NCBI GenBank assembly: GCA_900544705.1
Contig: UQWH01000011.1
Location: 1 to 46,893 of the forward strand
Reading direction: 5' to 3'
From: an uncultured Eubacteriales bacterium
GTDB taxonomy: Bacteria; Bacillota; Clostridia; Oscillospirales; Oscillospiraceae
DNA length: 46,893 bases
A model generated the notes under the pieces. That model did no database searches and was not told the DNA's origin. It was given only the letters and a program-made list of their open reading frames with translations. The stretch's first letter is position 1; each line of letters starts with the position of its first letter. Positions 8,023 to 15,914 of this stretch are shown one piece after another. Made by a program: the position numbers and the translations under genes.

Positions 8023-8838
8023 GAGGGTTTGTCTGCCATTTTTACGAAAATATTCGATCATTTCTCCGGTCAGGCTGATGTCGGAGTGGTCGTCCGGCAA
8101 AGAATCGCGCTCAAACCACTGCGCCAGCGCCAGCTCGCCGTCCTGAAGCCGGGTCGTCGGGTCGCCGTCGAGGTCGCAGAAGAAGCCCATGAGCAGGCTG
8201 TCCGTCAGCACCCACGGCTGAGATTTATAGAACCGCAGATTTTTCACGTGCAGCCCCGTTTCCTCCCAGACCTCGCGGCGCACGGTGTCCTCCACGCGCT
8301 CGCCGATCTCGCAGAAGCCCGCCACCAGCGCAAAGCGCCGGAAGGCGCGGCCGGCGTACTTGGTCAGAAGCAAACGGTCACCATCCGTCACGCCCACGAT
8401 CACCGCCGGATTGATGCGCGGGTAGACCACCGCGCCGCAGCTCGGGCAACAGAGCGCGCGCTCTGCTGTGCTGTCCTGCATTTCCGCGCCGCAGCCGCCG
8501 CAGAAGCGGTTAGAGGCGTACCAGCGGTGCAGCGTTTCTCCGACCGCGCAGGCGAAGGCCGTTTCCCGCGGCTGGGCGTAGCGGTACTCCGTCGAGGGGA
8601 GAAAGCGCAGCCCCTCCCCCGCCTCCGGTGCCTGCTTTGCCAGAAAATAGTGCGTGTCGTCTATGGAAAAGGCATAGCGTACTTCTGTCTCCGGAAAGTC
8701 GCCGCAGCGCGGCAGACGCAGCGCGTCGGCCGCGGAAAGGACAGCGTTGCCGCGGTAGGCGAGCAGAACATCCTCCGCCTGCGGCGTCAGTTTGCGAAAT
8801 TCGTTGTGGTAAACATGCGGGAAAATATCCTGAATCAT
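7996..8838 (-). CDS. nudC: NAD+ diphosphatase / Nudix hydrolase NudC
   Basis: Hydrolyses NAD(H) to NMN(H) and AMP and may remove NAD caps from RNA. 280 residues. The start ATG 8838 follows GGAGG by eight bases and overlaps the stop of the acetyltransferase gene (ATGA). N-terminal NUDIX-like domain, then a four-cysteine zinc ribbon (CGGCGAEM...CCPSCG), then the Nudix box GFCEIGERVEDTVRREVWEETG, and the NudC-specific SQPW motif (YKSQPWVLTDSLLMGF). Confidence 0.93.
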   Translation of the reverse strand: MIQDIFPHVYHNEFRKLTPQAEDVLLAYRGNAVLSAADALRLPRCGDFPETEVRYAFSIDDTHYFLAKQAPEAGEGLRFLPSTEYRYAQPRETAFACAVGETLHRWYASNRFCGGCGAEMQDSTAERALCCPSCGAVVYPRINPAVIVGVTDGDRLLLTKYAGRAFRRFALVAGFCEIGERVEDTVRREVWEETGLHVKNLRFYKSQPWVLTDSLLMGFFCDLDGDPTTRLQDGELALAQWFERDSLPDDHSDISLTGEMIEYFRKNGRQTLLTNAETLL

Positions 8839-9371
8839 TTTACATTCCTCCATGAAACCGGGAAATCCTCCGGCGTACCCAAGGGCTGCAAATCCTTTTC
8901 CAGCCACGTCACGCCGTACCATGCGCCCTTTTTATACCCCACTGTCGGGAACTCCGCAAAGGGACGATACCCCAGCGCCTTGTGGAAGGCCATCGACGGC
9001 TCGTTGGCGGAAGTGACGATGGCATAGACCTCTCGATAGCCCTGCTTCCGCAGGAGCTCTTCAATGCGGGCATAGAGCTTCCTGCCGACGCCGCGGCCGC
9101 GCACCTGCGCAGCCAGATAGCATGAAATCTCCGCGCACCAGTGATAGGCCGCGCGCTCAAATGGCCTGCCCGCGTAGGCGTAGCCGAGGACTTCCCCGTT
9201 TTCCTCCCACACGAGCCACGGGAACTGCACCGTATGCTCCGCCAGCCGCCGGGCAAATTCTTCCTGCGTCGGCACTTCATATTCAAAGCTGACCGCGGTT
9301 TCCCGGACAAAATAGGCATAGATCTCCAGCATGGCCGGAACGTCCGTCGGAACGGCGTTGCGTATCGACAT
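8835..9371 (-). CDS. GNAT acetyltransferase, phosphinothricin-acetyltransferase-like
   Basis: A 178-residue cytosolic N-acetyltransferase. Start ATG 9371 is preceded by AGAGGTGG. Motifs follow the PAT/MnaT subgroup: IRNAVPTDVPAMLEIY at the start, ETAVSFEYEVPT, the acetyl-CoA loop VRGRGVGRKLY, and NEPSMAFHKALGYRPFAEFPTVGYK. Members acetylate methionine sulfone/sulfoximine or phosphinothricin-like amino acids; the natural substrate here cannot be read. It is co-transcribed with nudC with a 4-bp overlap. Confidence 0.88.
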   Translation of the reverse strand: MSIRNAVPTDVPAMLEIYAYFVRETAVSFEYEVPTQEEFARRLAEHTVQFPWLVWEENGEVLGYAYAGRPFERAAYHWCAEISCYLAAQVRGRGVGRKLYARIEELLRKQGYREVYAIVTSANEPSMAFHKALGYRPFAEFPTVGYKKGAWYGVTWLEKDLQPLGTPEDFPVSWRNVK

Positions 9372-9441
9372 AAAACCACCTCTTTCTGCGCTCCATTTTA
9401 CCACATTCTCTGGGAAAAGCCAGCCCCTCTGCGGAATCTCC

Positions 9442-9471
9442 TTGCAAATATCTTTCCATTTCTGGTATACT
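9442..9471 (+). promoter_or_regulatory. Promoter of the aromatic-acid-exporter-like gene
   Basis: TTGCAA (9442-9447), 18-base spacer, TATACT (9466-9471), about 30 bases before ATG 9503, with AAAGGAGGG in between. Confidence 0.65.
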
Positions 9472-9502
9472 GAAAGCAGAACATTGGAAAGGAGGGCCGC
9501 CC

Positions 9503-10414
9503 ATGACCCGCTGGAAGCATTTTCCGCTCGGCCTGCGCACCCTCAAAACCGGCATTGCCGTCACGCTGGCGGTGCTGCTCGTGCGGCTGTTCGTCACGGA
9601 CGAGCTGTCCGTTTTTTACGCCGCCTTCGGCGCGCTCATCGCCATGGAGCGCACCTTCTCCGGTTCGCTCAAGCAGGCGCTCAGCCAGCTGATCGGTGTC
9701 GTCGCGGGAACGGTCCTCGGCTCGGTGATGCTGCTGCTTTTCCCGCAGGCCACGCCCGCCTGGGCGGCAGGGATCGGCGTTGTGCTGCTCCTCCTGCTGC
9801 TGTGCAACGTGCTCAAGCTCAACTTTGTTGCGTCCTTTTCCTGCATCATTTTTCTCTCCGCCAGCCTGACGCCGACGGGCAACGTTCTGCGCGACTCGCT
9901 GTTCCGGCTGCGCGACACCGCCGCCGGCATCGCCGTTGCGCTGGTCGTCAACGCCGTGATCGTTCCTTATAATAATAAAGCCCGCATCCGCTCTCTGCTG
10001 ACGCAGCTACGCGCGCAGATCCCACAGCAGGTGGAAAGCATCGTGATTTTCGAGCGTTTTCCCGATCTCCGGCCCAACGTGGAGCTGCTGCGGCGCATCG
10101 ACCGCGAGTTACAGCTCTATCACAACCAGCGCTTTTTCCACCGGCGGCACGACGAAGAGGCCGCGCTGCGCGGCTGCCGCCAGCTCGCCGGACGAATGGT
10201 CGAGGAGCTGGAGGCCATCTGCGGCATGGACACGCTGGGCGATCTTTCGACTGAAAACGCCGAAACGATGCGCACCCTCGGCATGGCCATCCCGGAAGCC
10301 GGCATCGCCGGGCGCAAGTGTACGCGCCACGACACCATCGTTATGAACTACCACTTGGAAAAGCTGCTCTCGGCCTGCCGCTACCTTGCCGAGCTGATGG
10401 AGCAGCCGGAATAA
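9503..10414 (+). CDS. FUSC / aromatic acid exporter family membrane protein
   Basis: 303 residues. The first half holds about six hydrophobic segments in the order typical for this family (LRTLKTGIAVTLAVLLVRLF; VFYAAFGALIAMERTFSGSLKQ; LIGVVAGTVLGSVMLLLF; and so on to AGIAVALVVNAVIVPYNNK). The second half is a soluble, mostly helical domain (LLTQLRAQIPQQVESIVIFERF) on the cytoplasmic side. The family is linked to export of aromatic acids or small organic anions; the substrate is unknown. Single gene with its own promoter and terminator. Confidence 0.85.
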   Translation: MTRWKHFPLGLRTLKTGIAVTLAVLLVRLFVTDELSVFYAAFGALIAMERTFSGSLKQALSQLIGVVAGTVLGSVMLLLFPQATPAWAAGIGVVLLLLLLCNVLKLNFVASFSCIIFLSASLTPTGNVLRDSLFRLRDTAAGIAVALVVNAVIVPYNNKARIRSLLTQLRAQIPQQVESIVIFERFPDLRPNVELLRRIDRELQLYHNQRFFHRRHDEEAALRGCRQLAGRMVEELEAICGMDTLGDLSTENAETMRTLGMAIPEAGIAGRKCTRHDTIVMNYHLEKLLSACRYLAELMEQPE

Positions 10415-10418
10415 AGGG

Positions 10419-10451
10419 ATCCCCTCCGGCATAGATTGCAGCGGAGGGGAT
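10419..10451 (+). terminator. Terminator hairpin that also contains the next gene's ribosome site
   Basis: Perfect 10-bp arms (10419-10428, 10442-10451), followed by TCTTTT. The right arm contains GGAGGGG (10443-10449), the only ribosome site for the TTG start at 10456. So when the hairpin forms, that site is masked. Confidence 0.75.
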
Positions 10452-10455
10452 TCTT

Positions 10456-11655
10456 TTGACTTTGACAGAGCTTGCTCTGCGCCGTGCCGGCGCGGAGAAT
10501 TTGCAGGATTTTCAGAATCGCGAGGGGTTGTACCCCTCCGGCCGGGAGGATATTCTCACCATGCAGCGGCTGTCGCCCTATCTTCTGGGCTTTGAGCGCT
10601 ACATGGTCAAGCCCGGCGATACGTATTACCGGCTGGCGCGCACCTTCGGCACCAGCGTGCGCGCCATTCTGACGGCAAATCCCAATCAGGACCCCAACCG
10701 GCTGCTGGCCGGGCAGTATCTCAATCTTCCCTACGGCTTCCCCGTCGTCCCGACGGACATTCCGTTCACCTCGGAGCTGCTGCAAGTCTGTATTCAGGGG
10801 CTGATGGCGCGCTATCCATTTCTCGCCCGGCGAACCATCGCCACAACGCTCTACCGCCGCCCGGTCACGGCGCTGAGCATCGGCAGCGGGCCGCGCGCCG
10901 TGCTTTATAACGCCAGCCACCATGCAAACGAGTGGATCACAACGCCGGTCCTGATGAAATTTCTGGAGGAGTACGCCCACGCGGTCAGCGTGAACGGGCG
11001 TATTTTCGGAATGGACGCGCAGCGCCTGTTCCAGCAGACGCGGCTGTACCTCGTTCCCATGGTAAATCCGGACGGCGTCGATCTGGTCACCGGCGCGGTC
11101 GCGCCCGGCTCGGAGCAGTACGAGGCCGCGCGCCGCATCGCCGCGGGCTACCCGGATATTCCGTTTCCGGACGGATGGAAGGCAAATCTGGCGGGCGTCG
11201 ATCTGAACCTCAACTATCCCGCCAAGTGGGAACAGGCGCGGAAGAACAAATTTGCCCTTGGCTTCACCGGTCCTGCGCCGCGCGACTACGTCGGCGGCAG
11301 CCCGCTCGATCAGCCGGAGAGCGCAGGCATGGCGGGGCTGACCCGGCTGGTCGACCCGCGGCTGACGCTCTCCTATCACGCGCAGGGCGAGGTGATCTAC
11401 TGGAAATTCCTCGACTTGACGCCGGTGGGCGCGGAGGAGATCGGGCAGAAGTTTGCCGAGGTCAGCGGCGATGCGCTGGAGGATACGCCCTTTGCCTCCG
11501 GCTTTGCCGGCTACAAGGACTGGTTCATCCTCACCTATGACCGTCCCGGCTACACCATTGAGGTCGGTCTGGGGGAAAATCCCCTGCCGCTGTCGCAGTT
11601 CGACGAGATCTACCGGAAGAATCTCGGCATTCTGACACTGGGGCTGACCTTATAA
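10456..11655 (+). CDS. M14 metallocarboxypeptidase with PG-binding-like and LysM domains
   Basis: 399 residues; probable gamma-D-glutamyl-meso-diaminopimelate peptidase acting on cell-wall peptides. Start is TTG 10456, supported by GGAGGGG six bases upstream and by the homology-like N-terminal region: residues 1-45 resemble a peptidoglycan-binding domain (LQDFQNREGLYPSGREDILTM). A LysM follows (YMVKPGDTYYRLARTFGTS... to QYLNLPYG). The M14 zinc site is visible as NASHHANEW (HxxE) and LSYHAQGE, with the catalytic glutamate in YTIEVGLGENPL. No signal peptide or anchor, as in some sporulation-associated relatives, so it may work inside the mother cell or leave on lysis; this is inference. Confidence 0.88.
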   Translation: MTLTELALRRAGAENLQDFQNREGLYPSGREDILTMQRLSPYLLGFERYMVKPGDTYYRLARTFGTSVRAILTANPNQDPNRLLAGQYLNLPYGFPVVPTDIPFTSELLQVCIQGLMARYPFLARRTIATTLYRRPVTALSIGSGPRAVLYNASHHANEWITTPVLMKFLEEYAHAVSVNGRIFGMDAQRLFQQTRLYLVPMVNPDGVDLVTGAVAPGSEQYEAARRIAAGYPDIPFPDGWKANLAGVDLNLNYPAKWEQARKNKFALGFTGPAPRDYVGGSPLDQPESAGMAGLTRLVDPRLTLSYHAQGEVIYWKFLDLTPVGAEEIGQKFAEVSGDALEDTPFASGFAGYKDWFILTYDRPGYTIEVGLGENPLPLSQFDEIYRKNLGILTLGLTL

Positions 11656-11660
11656 AATCA

Positions 11661-11684
11661 GCGCCGCAGGCTTTCCTGCGGCGC
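11661..11684. terminator. Terminator between the M14 peptidase and MATE genes
   Basis: Perfect 10-bp stem (11661-11670, 11675-11684), loop CTTT, followed by a long T-rich run on the plus strand. The genes converge here; it serves mainly the M14 gene. Confidence 0.85.
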
Positions 11685-11696
11685 TTTGCTTTTTCT

Positions 11697-13082
11697 TTAT
11701 TCCTTTTCCAAAAGCGGCTCTCTTTTTTCCTTTTTTTCCGCGCGGTCGAAGGCATGGATCCAGTCGGACGCGAAATAATAGATCAGGAACACCAGCGAGC
11801 TGACGCCCCAGGTCAGGGGGTAAGCGCTGAAGATCACCTCCGGCGTTCCCGGCATCAGCCGCACCATCACGGTGATGTAGGTCACACGGAGCAGGCACCA
11901 CGAGCAGAGCATCACGATCATCGGCGCCGTGGGCTTGCCCGCGCCGCGGAGGATGCCCGCGATGCAGTGGGAGAAGGCAAGCAGGAAGAAAAACAGCGAT
12001 TCCACCCGCGCCTGCCGCGTTCCGGCGTCGATCACGCCCGGCTCCTTATTGAAGAAGGACACGAGCGGCGTGGCAAAGACAAACAGCCCCACGCCGATCA
12101 CTTCCGCCAGAATGACCGAGCAGAGGATGCCGAGGCGCACGCCCTTGCGGGTGCGCTCGTACTGCTTCGCGCCGAGGTTCTGGCTGACAAAGGTCGTCAG
12201 CCCCATTGCAAAGCAGGTGATGGGCAGGAAGGCGAAGCCCTCCAGCTTGGCATAGGTGCCGCAGCCGGCGATGACGTCGGCCTGAAATGCGTTGATATTG
12301 CTCTGCACGACCACATTGGCCAGCGCGATGATGGAATTCTGCACGCCGGAAGGCAGGCCGTAGCGGATGATCTGCCCCAGCATGGGGAAATCAATGCGCA
12401 GCTCGCGCCAGCTTAGCTGATAATCCGCCTTGTCGCGGAACAGGCGGATCAGACACAGCACAAGGCTGAGGAACTGCGAAATGGACGTCGCAAGTGCAGC
12501 CGCCCAGACACCCCAGTGGAACACGCCGACAAAGAGCAGATCCAGCGCGATATTCGTCAGGGAGGAAATGATCAGGTAATACAAGGGCCGCTTGCTGTCG
12601 CCAACGGCGCGCAGGATGCCGACACACATATTATACATGACCACGGCCAGGGCGCCTGCAAAATACATCCGGAAATAGGAAACAGAGTTGGGCAGCACAT
12701 CGTCCGGTGTTCCCATCAGGCGCAGGATCTGCGGCGTCAGCAGGACGCCGGCCGCCGTGAGAAGGAGTCCGGCAATCACACCGAACACAACCGTCGTGTG
12801 GATCGCCGAGCGCATTTTGGAAACGTTGCCCGCGCCGAAATAGCGCGCAATCACCACACCGGCACCGACGGAAATGCCGCCAAAGAAGCCGACCAGCAAA
12901 AACACCAGACTGCCGGAGGAGCTGACCGCCGCGTAGGCGTTTTTGTCAAGGAATTTGCCGACGACCCATGCGTCGGCTGTGTTGTAAAGCTGCTGAAAAA
13001 CCTGTCCCAGAAAAATCGGGAACACAAATGCCAGTAATCCCTTCCAGATGGAGCCTTCAATCAATGAGTTCTTTTCTTTCAT
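11697..13082 (-). CDS. MATE-family multidrug efflux transporter
   Basis: 461 residues with twelve hydrophobic segments in two related halves, the standard MATE layout. The N-terminus IEGSIWKGLLAFVFPIFLGQVFQQLYNTADAWVVG is typical, followed by GSLVFLLVGFFGGISVGAGVVIARYFGA. The second half starts near FPMLGQIIRYGLPSGVQNSI. Exports cationic compounds using Na+ or H+; the substrate is unknown. The promoter is on the minus strand just upstream. The last 20 residues are charged (RAEKKEKREPLLEKE). Confidence 0.9.
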   Translation of the reverse strand: MKEKNSLIEGSIWKGLLAFVFPIFLGQVFQQLYNTADAWVVGKFLDKNAYAAVSSSGSLVFLLVGFFGGISVGAGVVIARYFGAGNVSKMRSAIHTTVVFGVIAGLLLTAAGVLLTPQILRLMGTPDDVLPNSVSYFRMYFAGALAVVMYNMCVGILRAVGDSKRPLYYLIISSLTNIALDLLFVGVFHWGVWAAALATSISQFLSLVLCLIRLFRDKADYQLSWRELRIDFPMLGQIIRYGLPSGVQNSIIALANVVVQSNINAFQADVIAGCGTYAKLEGFAFLPITCFAMGLTTFVSQNLGAKQYERTRKGVRLGILCSVILAEVIGVGLFVFATPLVSFFNKEPGVIDAGTRQARVESLFFFLLAFSHCIAGILRGAGKPTAPMIVMLCSWCLLRVTYITVMVRLMPGTPEVIFSAYPLTWGVSSLVFLIYYFASDWIHAFDRAEKKEKREPLLEKE

Positions 13083-13118
13083 CTCTGATTCCTTTTCTAT
13101 GTATATTTATACTTTCCT

Positions 13119-13147
13119 ATTGTAACACCGATTTGTGCATTGGGCAA
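13119..13147 (-). promoter_or_regulatory. Promoter of the MATE gene
   Basis: Minus-strand TTGCCC (13142-13147), 17-base spacer, TACAAT (13119-13124), about 35 bases before the start codon. Confidence 0.65.
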
Positions 13148-13227
13148 CCGGGAAGTGCGCTGAATTTTCCGCAAACCTCGTGGGATTTTTGGAGGAAGGC
13201 GACAAGTTTTTCTTTCTTCCCTACTGG

Positions 13228-13256
13228 TTGACATATTATCGCGAAGGAATTATAAT
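13228..13256 (+). promoter_or_regulatory. Consensus promoter of the LRR protein gene
   Basis: TTGACA (13228-13233), exactly 17 bases, TATAAT (13251-13256): a perfect housekeeping promoter. Confidence 0.85.
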
Positions 13257-13292
13257 GATTCCGTAACCGAAAAATAAGGACGGAATTTGTCA

Positions 13293-15014
13293 ATGAAGAG
13301 ATTTCTGATCATTCTGCTCGCACTGGTGCTCTTTGCGGCGCTGCTGTTCGGGCTGTATTATTTTCTCTGGACTCCAGAGAATTTTGCTTCTCTCGGCGCG
13401 CGCGCGATGAAAGCCGGAAACTACGGCCGCGCCGTCAGCCGCTACTCCACCGCCGTGGACCTCGACCCGGACAACGTGGACTACGTCATCGCGCTGGCAG
13501 ACGCCTGCGTCGCGGACGGAAGCTACACCAGAGCCGAGCGCTCTCTGGTTTCCGCGCTCCGTATCGCCCCCAGCGCAGAGCTGTACCGCAAGCTGTCCGC
13601 TACCTACGTCGCGCAGGACAAGCTGCTCGATGCGCAGCAGATGCTCGATAATATCAATGATTCTGCCATCCGTGCGGAGCTGGATGCCATCCGCCCGGAA
13701 GCGCCGAAGCTCACGCCGGACGGCGGGCAGTTCTCGGAGTACATCTCCGTGACCGTCACGCACGAAACGGGCACGCTCTATGTTTCCGTCGGGCGGCAGT
13801 ATCCGACGCTTTCCTCCGAGCCGTATTCCGAACCGATCGCGCTTCCCGCCGGTGAGAGCCATGTGTCCGCCATCGCCGTCGGAGAAAACGGTCTCGTCAG
13901 CCCGCTGACCGAGGCGGATTATCAGGTCGTCGGCGTGGTGGAGGACGTCACATTTGAGGACAGCACGCTGGAGGCCTGCGTCCATGAGCTGCTGGGCATC
14001 CCCGAACGTACCACACTCAAGACCAGCGACCTGTGGACCATCACGGAGCTGACCGTCCCGGAGGGCGTGGCGACCTATGCCGACCTGCGCCACTTTGTTC
14101 AGCTCAAGTCCCTCACCATCCACGCCGGTACCGCCGACGATTATTCCTTCCTGCCGCTGATGCCCGAGCTGGAAACGCTGGATCTGTCCGGCTCTCTGGT
14201 TTCCGCGGAAACGCTGGGCTATATCGGCGCGCTGCCGAAGCTCAACAATCTGAACCTCTCCGGCTGCGGCCTGTCCAATATTCTTCCGCTGGCGGACGCC
14301 TCGACCATCACGGTGCTTGATCTGTCGGACAACAGCATCACCGACATCAGCGCGCTGGCCTCTTTCACGGGTCTGACCCACGCCAACCTCACGCGCAACG
14401 CCGTCACCTCCCTCGATGCACTGAGCAAGCTGACCGGGCTCCAGGAGCTTTCCGTCGCCGAAAACAGCCTGACCGCGCTTGACGCGCTCTCCGGCTGCAA
14501 GCAGCTGCAAATTCTTGACGTTTCCAACAATTCCGTCACGAGCATCGCACCCCTCGCCCCACTCGGTTCCCTCGTAGAGCTGAACGCCGGCGGCAACGCA
14601 CTGACGGACGCCTCCGGCCTCGCCGGCTGCGTTTCGCTGGAACGGCTGGATCTTTCCAACAATCAGCTCACGAGCGTGGATACCGTCAAGAATCTTTCCA
14701 AGCTGACCAAGCTGAATTTCAGCCATAACGCCGTCGCGTCCATCCCCGATCTGTCCGGCGCTTCCAGCCTGCAGCAATTCTATGCTTCCTACAATGCCGA
14801 GCTTGCGAACATTTCCAGCCTTGCAGGCCTGCAAGAGCTGAACTACGTGGACGTGGACTACACCGCCGTGTCGGACATCGAATGTCTGACCGCCTGTCCC
14901 GCCCTCGTGCAGGTCAACGCCTTCGGCAGTAAGGTCACGAGCGTCAAGGCGCTCACGGACGCGGGCGTCATCGTCCGCTACGACCCCACCGGCACCGCCA
15001 CCGCCGGTGAATAA
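13293..15014 (+). CDS. Membrane-anchored TPR / leucine-rich-repeat protein
   Basis: 573 residues. ATG 13293 is preferred over TTG 13287 because AAGGACGG lies nine to ten bases upstream of it. One N-terminal membrane helix (about 4-25) without a clear cleavage site, so it is anchored with the bulk outside. Residues 30-125 look like TPR units (YGRAVSRYSTAVDLDPDNVDY; YTRAERSLVSALRIAPSAELY). Next is a short beta domain like those at the C-terminus of chitobiases (TPDGGQFSEYISVTVTHETGTLY). From about 240 to 560 run some thirteen internalin-type LRRs of 21-22 residues (pattern LTxLDLSxNxITDISAL). A likely protein-binding surface factor; partner unknown. Confidence 0.85.
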   Translation: MKRFLIILLALVLFAALLFGLYYFLWTPENFASLGARAMKAGNYGRAVSRYSTAVDLDPDNVDYVIALADACVADGSYTRAERSLVSALRIAPSAELYRKLSATYVAQDKLLDAQQMLDNINDSAIRAELDAIRPEAPKLTPDGGQFSEYISVTVTHETGTLYVSVGRQYPTLSSEPYSEPIALPAGESHVSAIAVGENGLVSPLTEADYQVVGVVEDVTFEDSTLEACVHELLGIPERTTLKTSDLWTITELTVPEGVATYADLRHFVQLKSLTIHAGTADDYSFLPLMPELETLDLSGSLVSAETLGYIGALPKLNNLNLSGCGLSNILPLADASTITVLDLSDNSITDISALASFTGLTHANLTRNAVTSLDALSKLTGLQELSVAENSLTALDALSGCKQLQILDVSNNSVTSIAPLAPLGSLVELNAGGNALTDASGLAGCVSLERLDLSNNQLTSVDTVKNLSKLTKLNFSHNAVASIPDLSGASSLQQFYASYNAELANISSLAGLQELNYVDVDYTAVSDIECLTACPALVQVNAFGSKVTSVKALTDAGVIVRYDPTGTATAGE

Positions 15015-15025
15015 AAGCAAATAAC

Positions 15026-15060
15026 AACGGGCTTCCGGTGCAAAGCACCGGAAGCCCGTT
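15026..15060 (+). terminator. Terminator of the LRR gene (left copy of a duplicated hairpin)
   Basis: Perfect 16-bp stem with loop AAA. Together with the following GTG, the 38 bases 15026-15063 recur at 15325-15362, except that the loop there is TTT. Confidence 0.85.
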
Positions 15061-15063
15061 GTG

Positions 15064-15324
15064 CAGGTTGTCAAAAAAGTCCCTTTGGGCTTTTTTGACA
15101 ACCTGAGCGCAAAATTGCAAAATCTGAATTTTGTATTTTTATTTTGCAATTTTGGTCGCTGCGGCGGGTTATTGAACGCGAAAGGGAACCCATCTCCGCG
15201 CCAAGTGCCGCCGCTATGCGGCGGTTGCGCTCCGAAACGCCTCGCTGCGGCTCGGTGTGACGGTTCCCTTTCACACTATTCTTCCCTCCGAAACTTTCGG
15301 CTGGATGGGTTTTTTGACAGTCTG
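15064..15324 (-). mobile_element. MITE-like dispersed element, copy B
   Basis: 261 bases without a credible gene, in the opposite orientation to copy A. Bases 15141-15324 match 4337-4520 reversed with only two differences. The outer ends are inverted repeats: on the minus strand it begins CAGACTGTCAAAAAACC, and on the plus strand CAGGTTGTCAAAAAAG (15064-15079). Just inside the latter is its complement (15091-15105), giving an extra 15-bp hairpin that copy A lacks. It also keeps the 14-base arms (15110-15123, 15141-15154). It lies between two copies of the LRR terminator, which read as a 38-bp target duplication. Confidence 0.75.
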
Positions 15325-15362
15325 AACGGGCTTCCGGTGCTTTGCACCGGAAGCCCGTTGTG
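15325..15362. repeat. Right copy of the duplicated LRR terminator (38-bp direct repeat, loop inverted)
   Basis: Same as 15026-15063 apart from the three loop bases (TTT instead of AAA). Between here and the pncC stop (15363-15437) nothing else is recognised. Bases around 15370-15379 (CAGCCTGTCA) resemble the element end again, perhaps by chance. Confidence 0.8.
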
Positions 15363-15437
15363 TACATTCAGCCTGTCAACTTGCAAAACAGGATCCCGTC
15401 GATGGCGCAGATGATTCTCTCCTCGGCAAGGCCTATT

Positions 15438-15914
15438 TCATCTTCCTTCCTCCGTCTGTTTCTCCAGCAGCGCCAGCGCCGCGGCGCAGGCCGCCTGCCG
15501 GTTCTCTTCCCGATCTCCGGAGAGCTCCAGCTGCCGGACGGTGCAGCCCGCCGCGGTCGCGCAGGCGACAAAGATCTCTCCGACCCTGTGATTTTTTTCA
15601 TCCGTGCCGGGACCGGCATTGCCGGTCGTCGCAAGGGAAACATCTGCGTGCAGCCGCTCGCGGACGCCGCAGGCCATCTGCCGCGCGACCTCGGCGCACA
15701 CCGCGCCCTTTTCCGCCAGCAGCGCCGCGTCCACGCCCAGAAGCGCTTCCTTGACCGCATAGGCGTAGGAGATCACGCCGCCCAGATAGACCGCCGAGCT
15801 GCCCGCGACATCCGTCAGGAGCTTGCCGAGCAGGCCGCCCGTGCAGCTCTCCGCCGTGGCGAGCGTCAGATTTTGTTCTTTCAGAAGGGCGATCGCGCGC
15901 GCCGCCTCATTCAT
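15438..15914 (-). CDS. pncC: Nicotinamide-nucleotide amidohydrolase (stand-alone CinA C-terminal domain)
   Basis: 158 residues, the length of the free-standing PncC/CinA-C domain. It deamidates nicotinamide mononucleotide to nicotinic acid mononucleotide in the pyridine nucleotide cycle. Motifs: LTLATAESCTGGLLGKLLTDVAGSS, YLGGVISYAYAVKEALLGV, ATTGNAGPGTDE and VGEIFVA. It overlaps the thiI stop by eight bases (ATGAATGA), so translation is probably coupled; it is the last gene of the yifB-thiI-pncC operon. NMN-degrading enzymes and NudC in the same window are both pyridine-nucleotide enzymes, but in separate operons. Confidence 0.9.
   Translation of the reverse strand: MNEAARAIALLKEQNLTLATAESCTGGLLGKLLTDVAGSSAVYLGGVISYAYAVKEALLGVDAALLAEKGAVCAEVARQMACGVRERLHADVSLATTGNAGPGTDEKNHRVGEIFVACATAAGCTVRQLELSGDREENRQAACAAALALLEKQTEEGR

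Noticed and set aside
13290..15149. 619-codon minus-strand frame opposite the LRR gene
   Set aside because: Antisense shadow of repeated LRR codons; no ribosome site or promoter, and no protein-like pattern.
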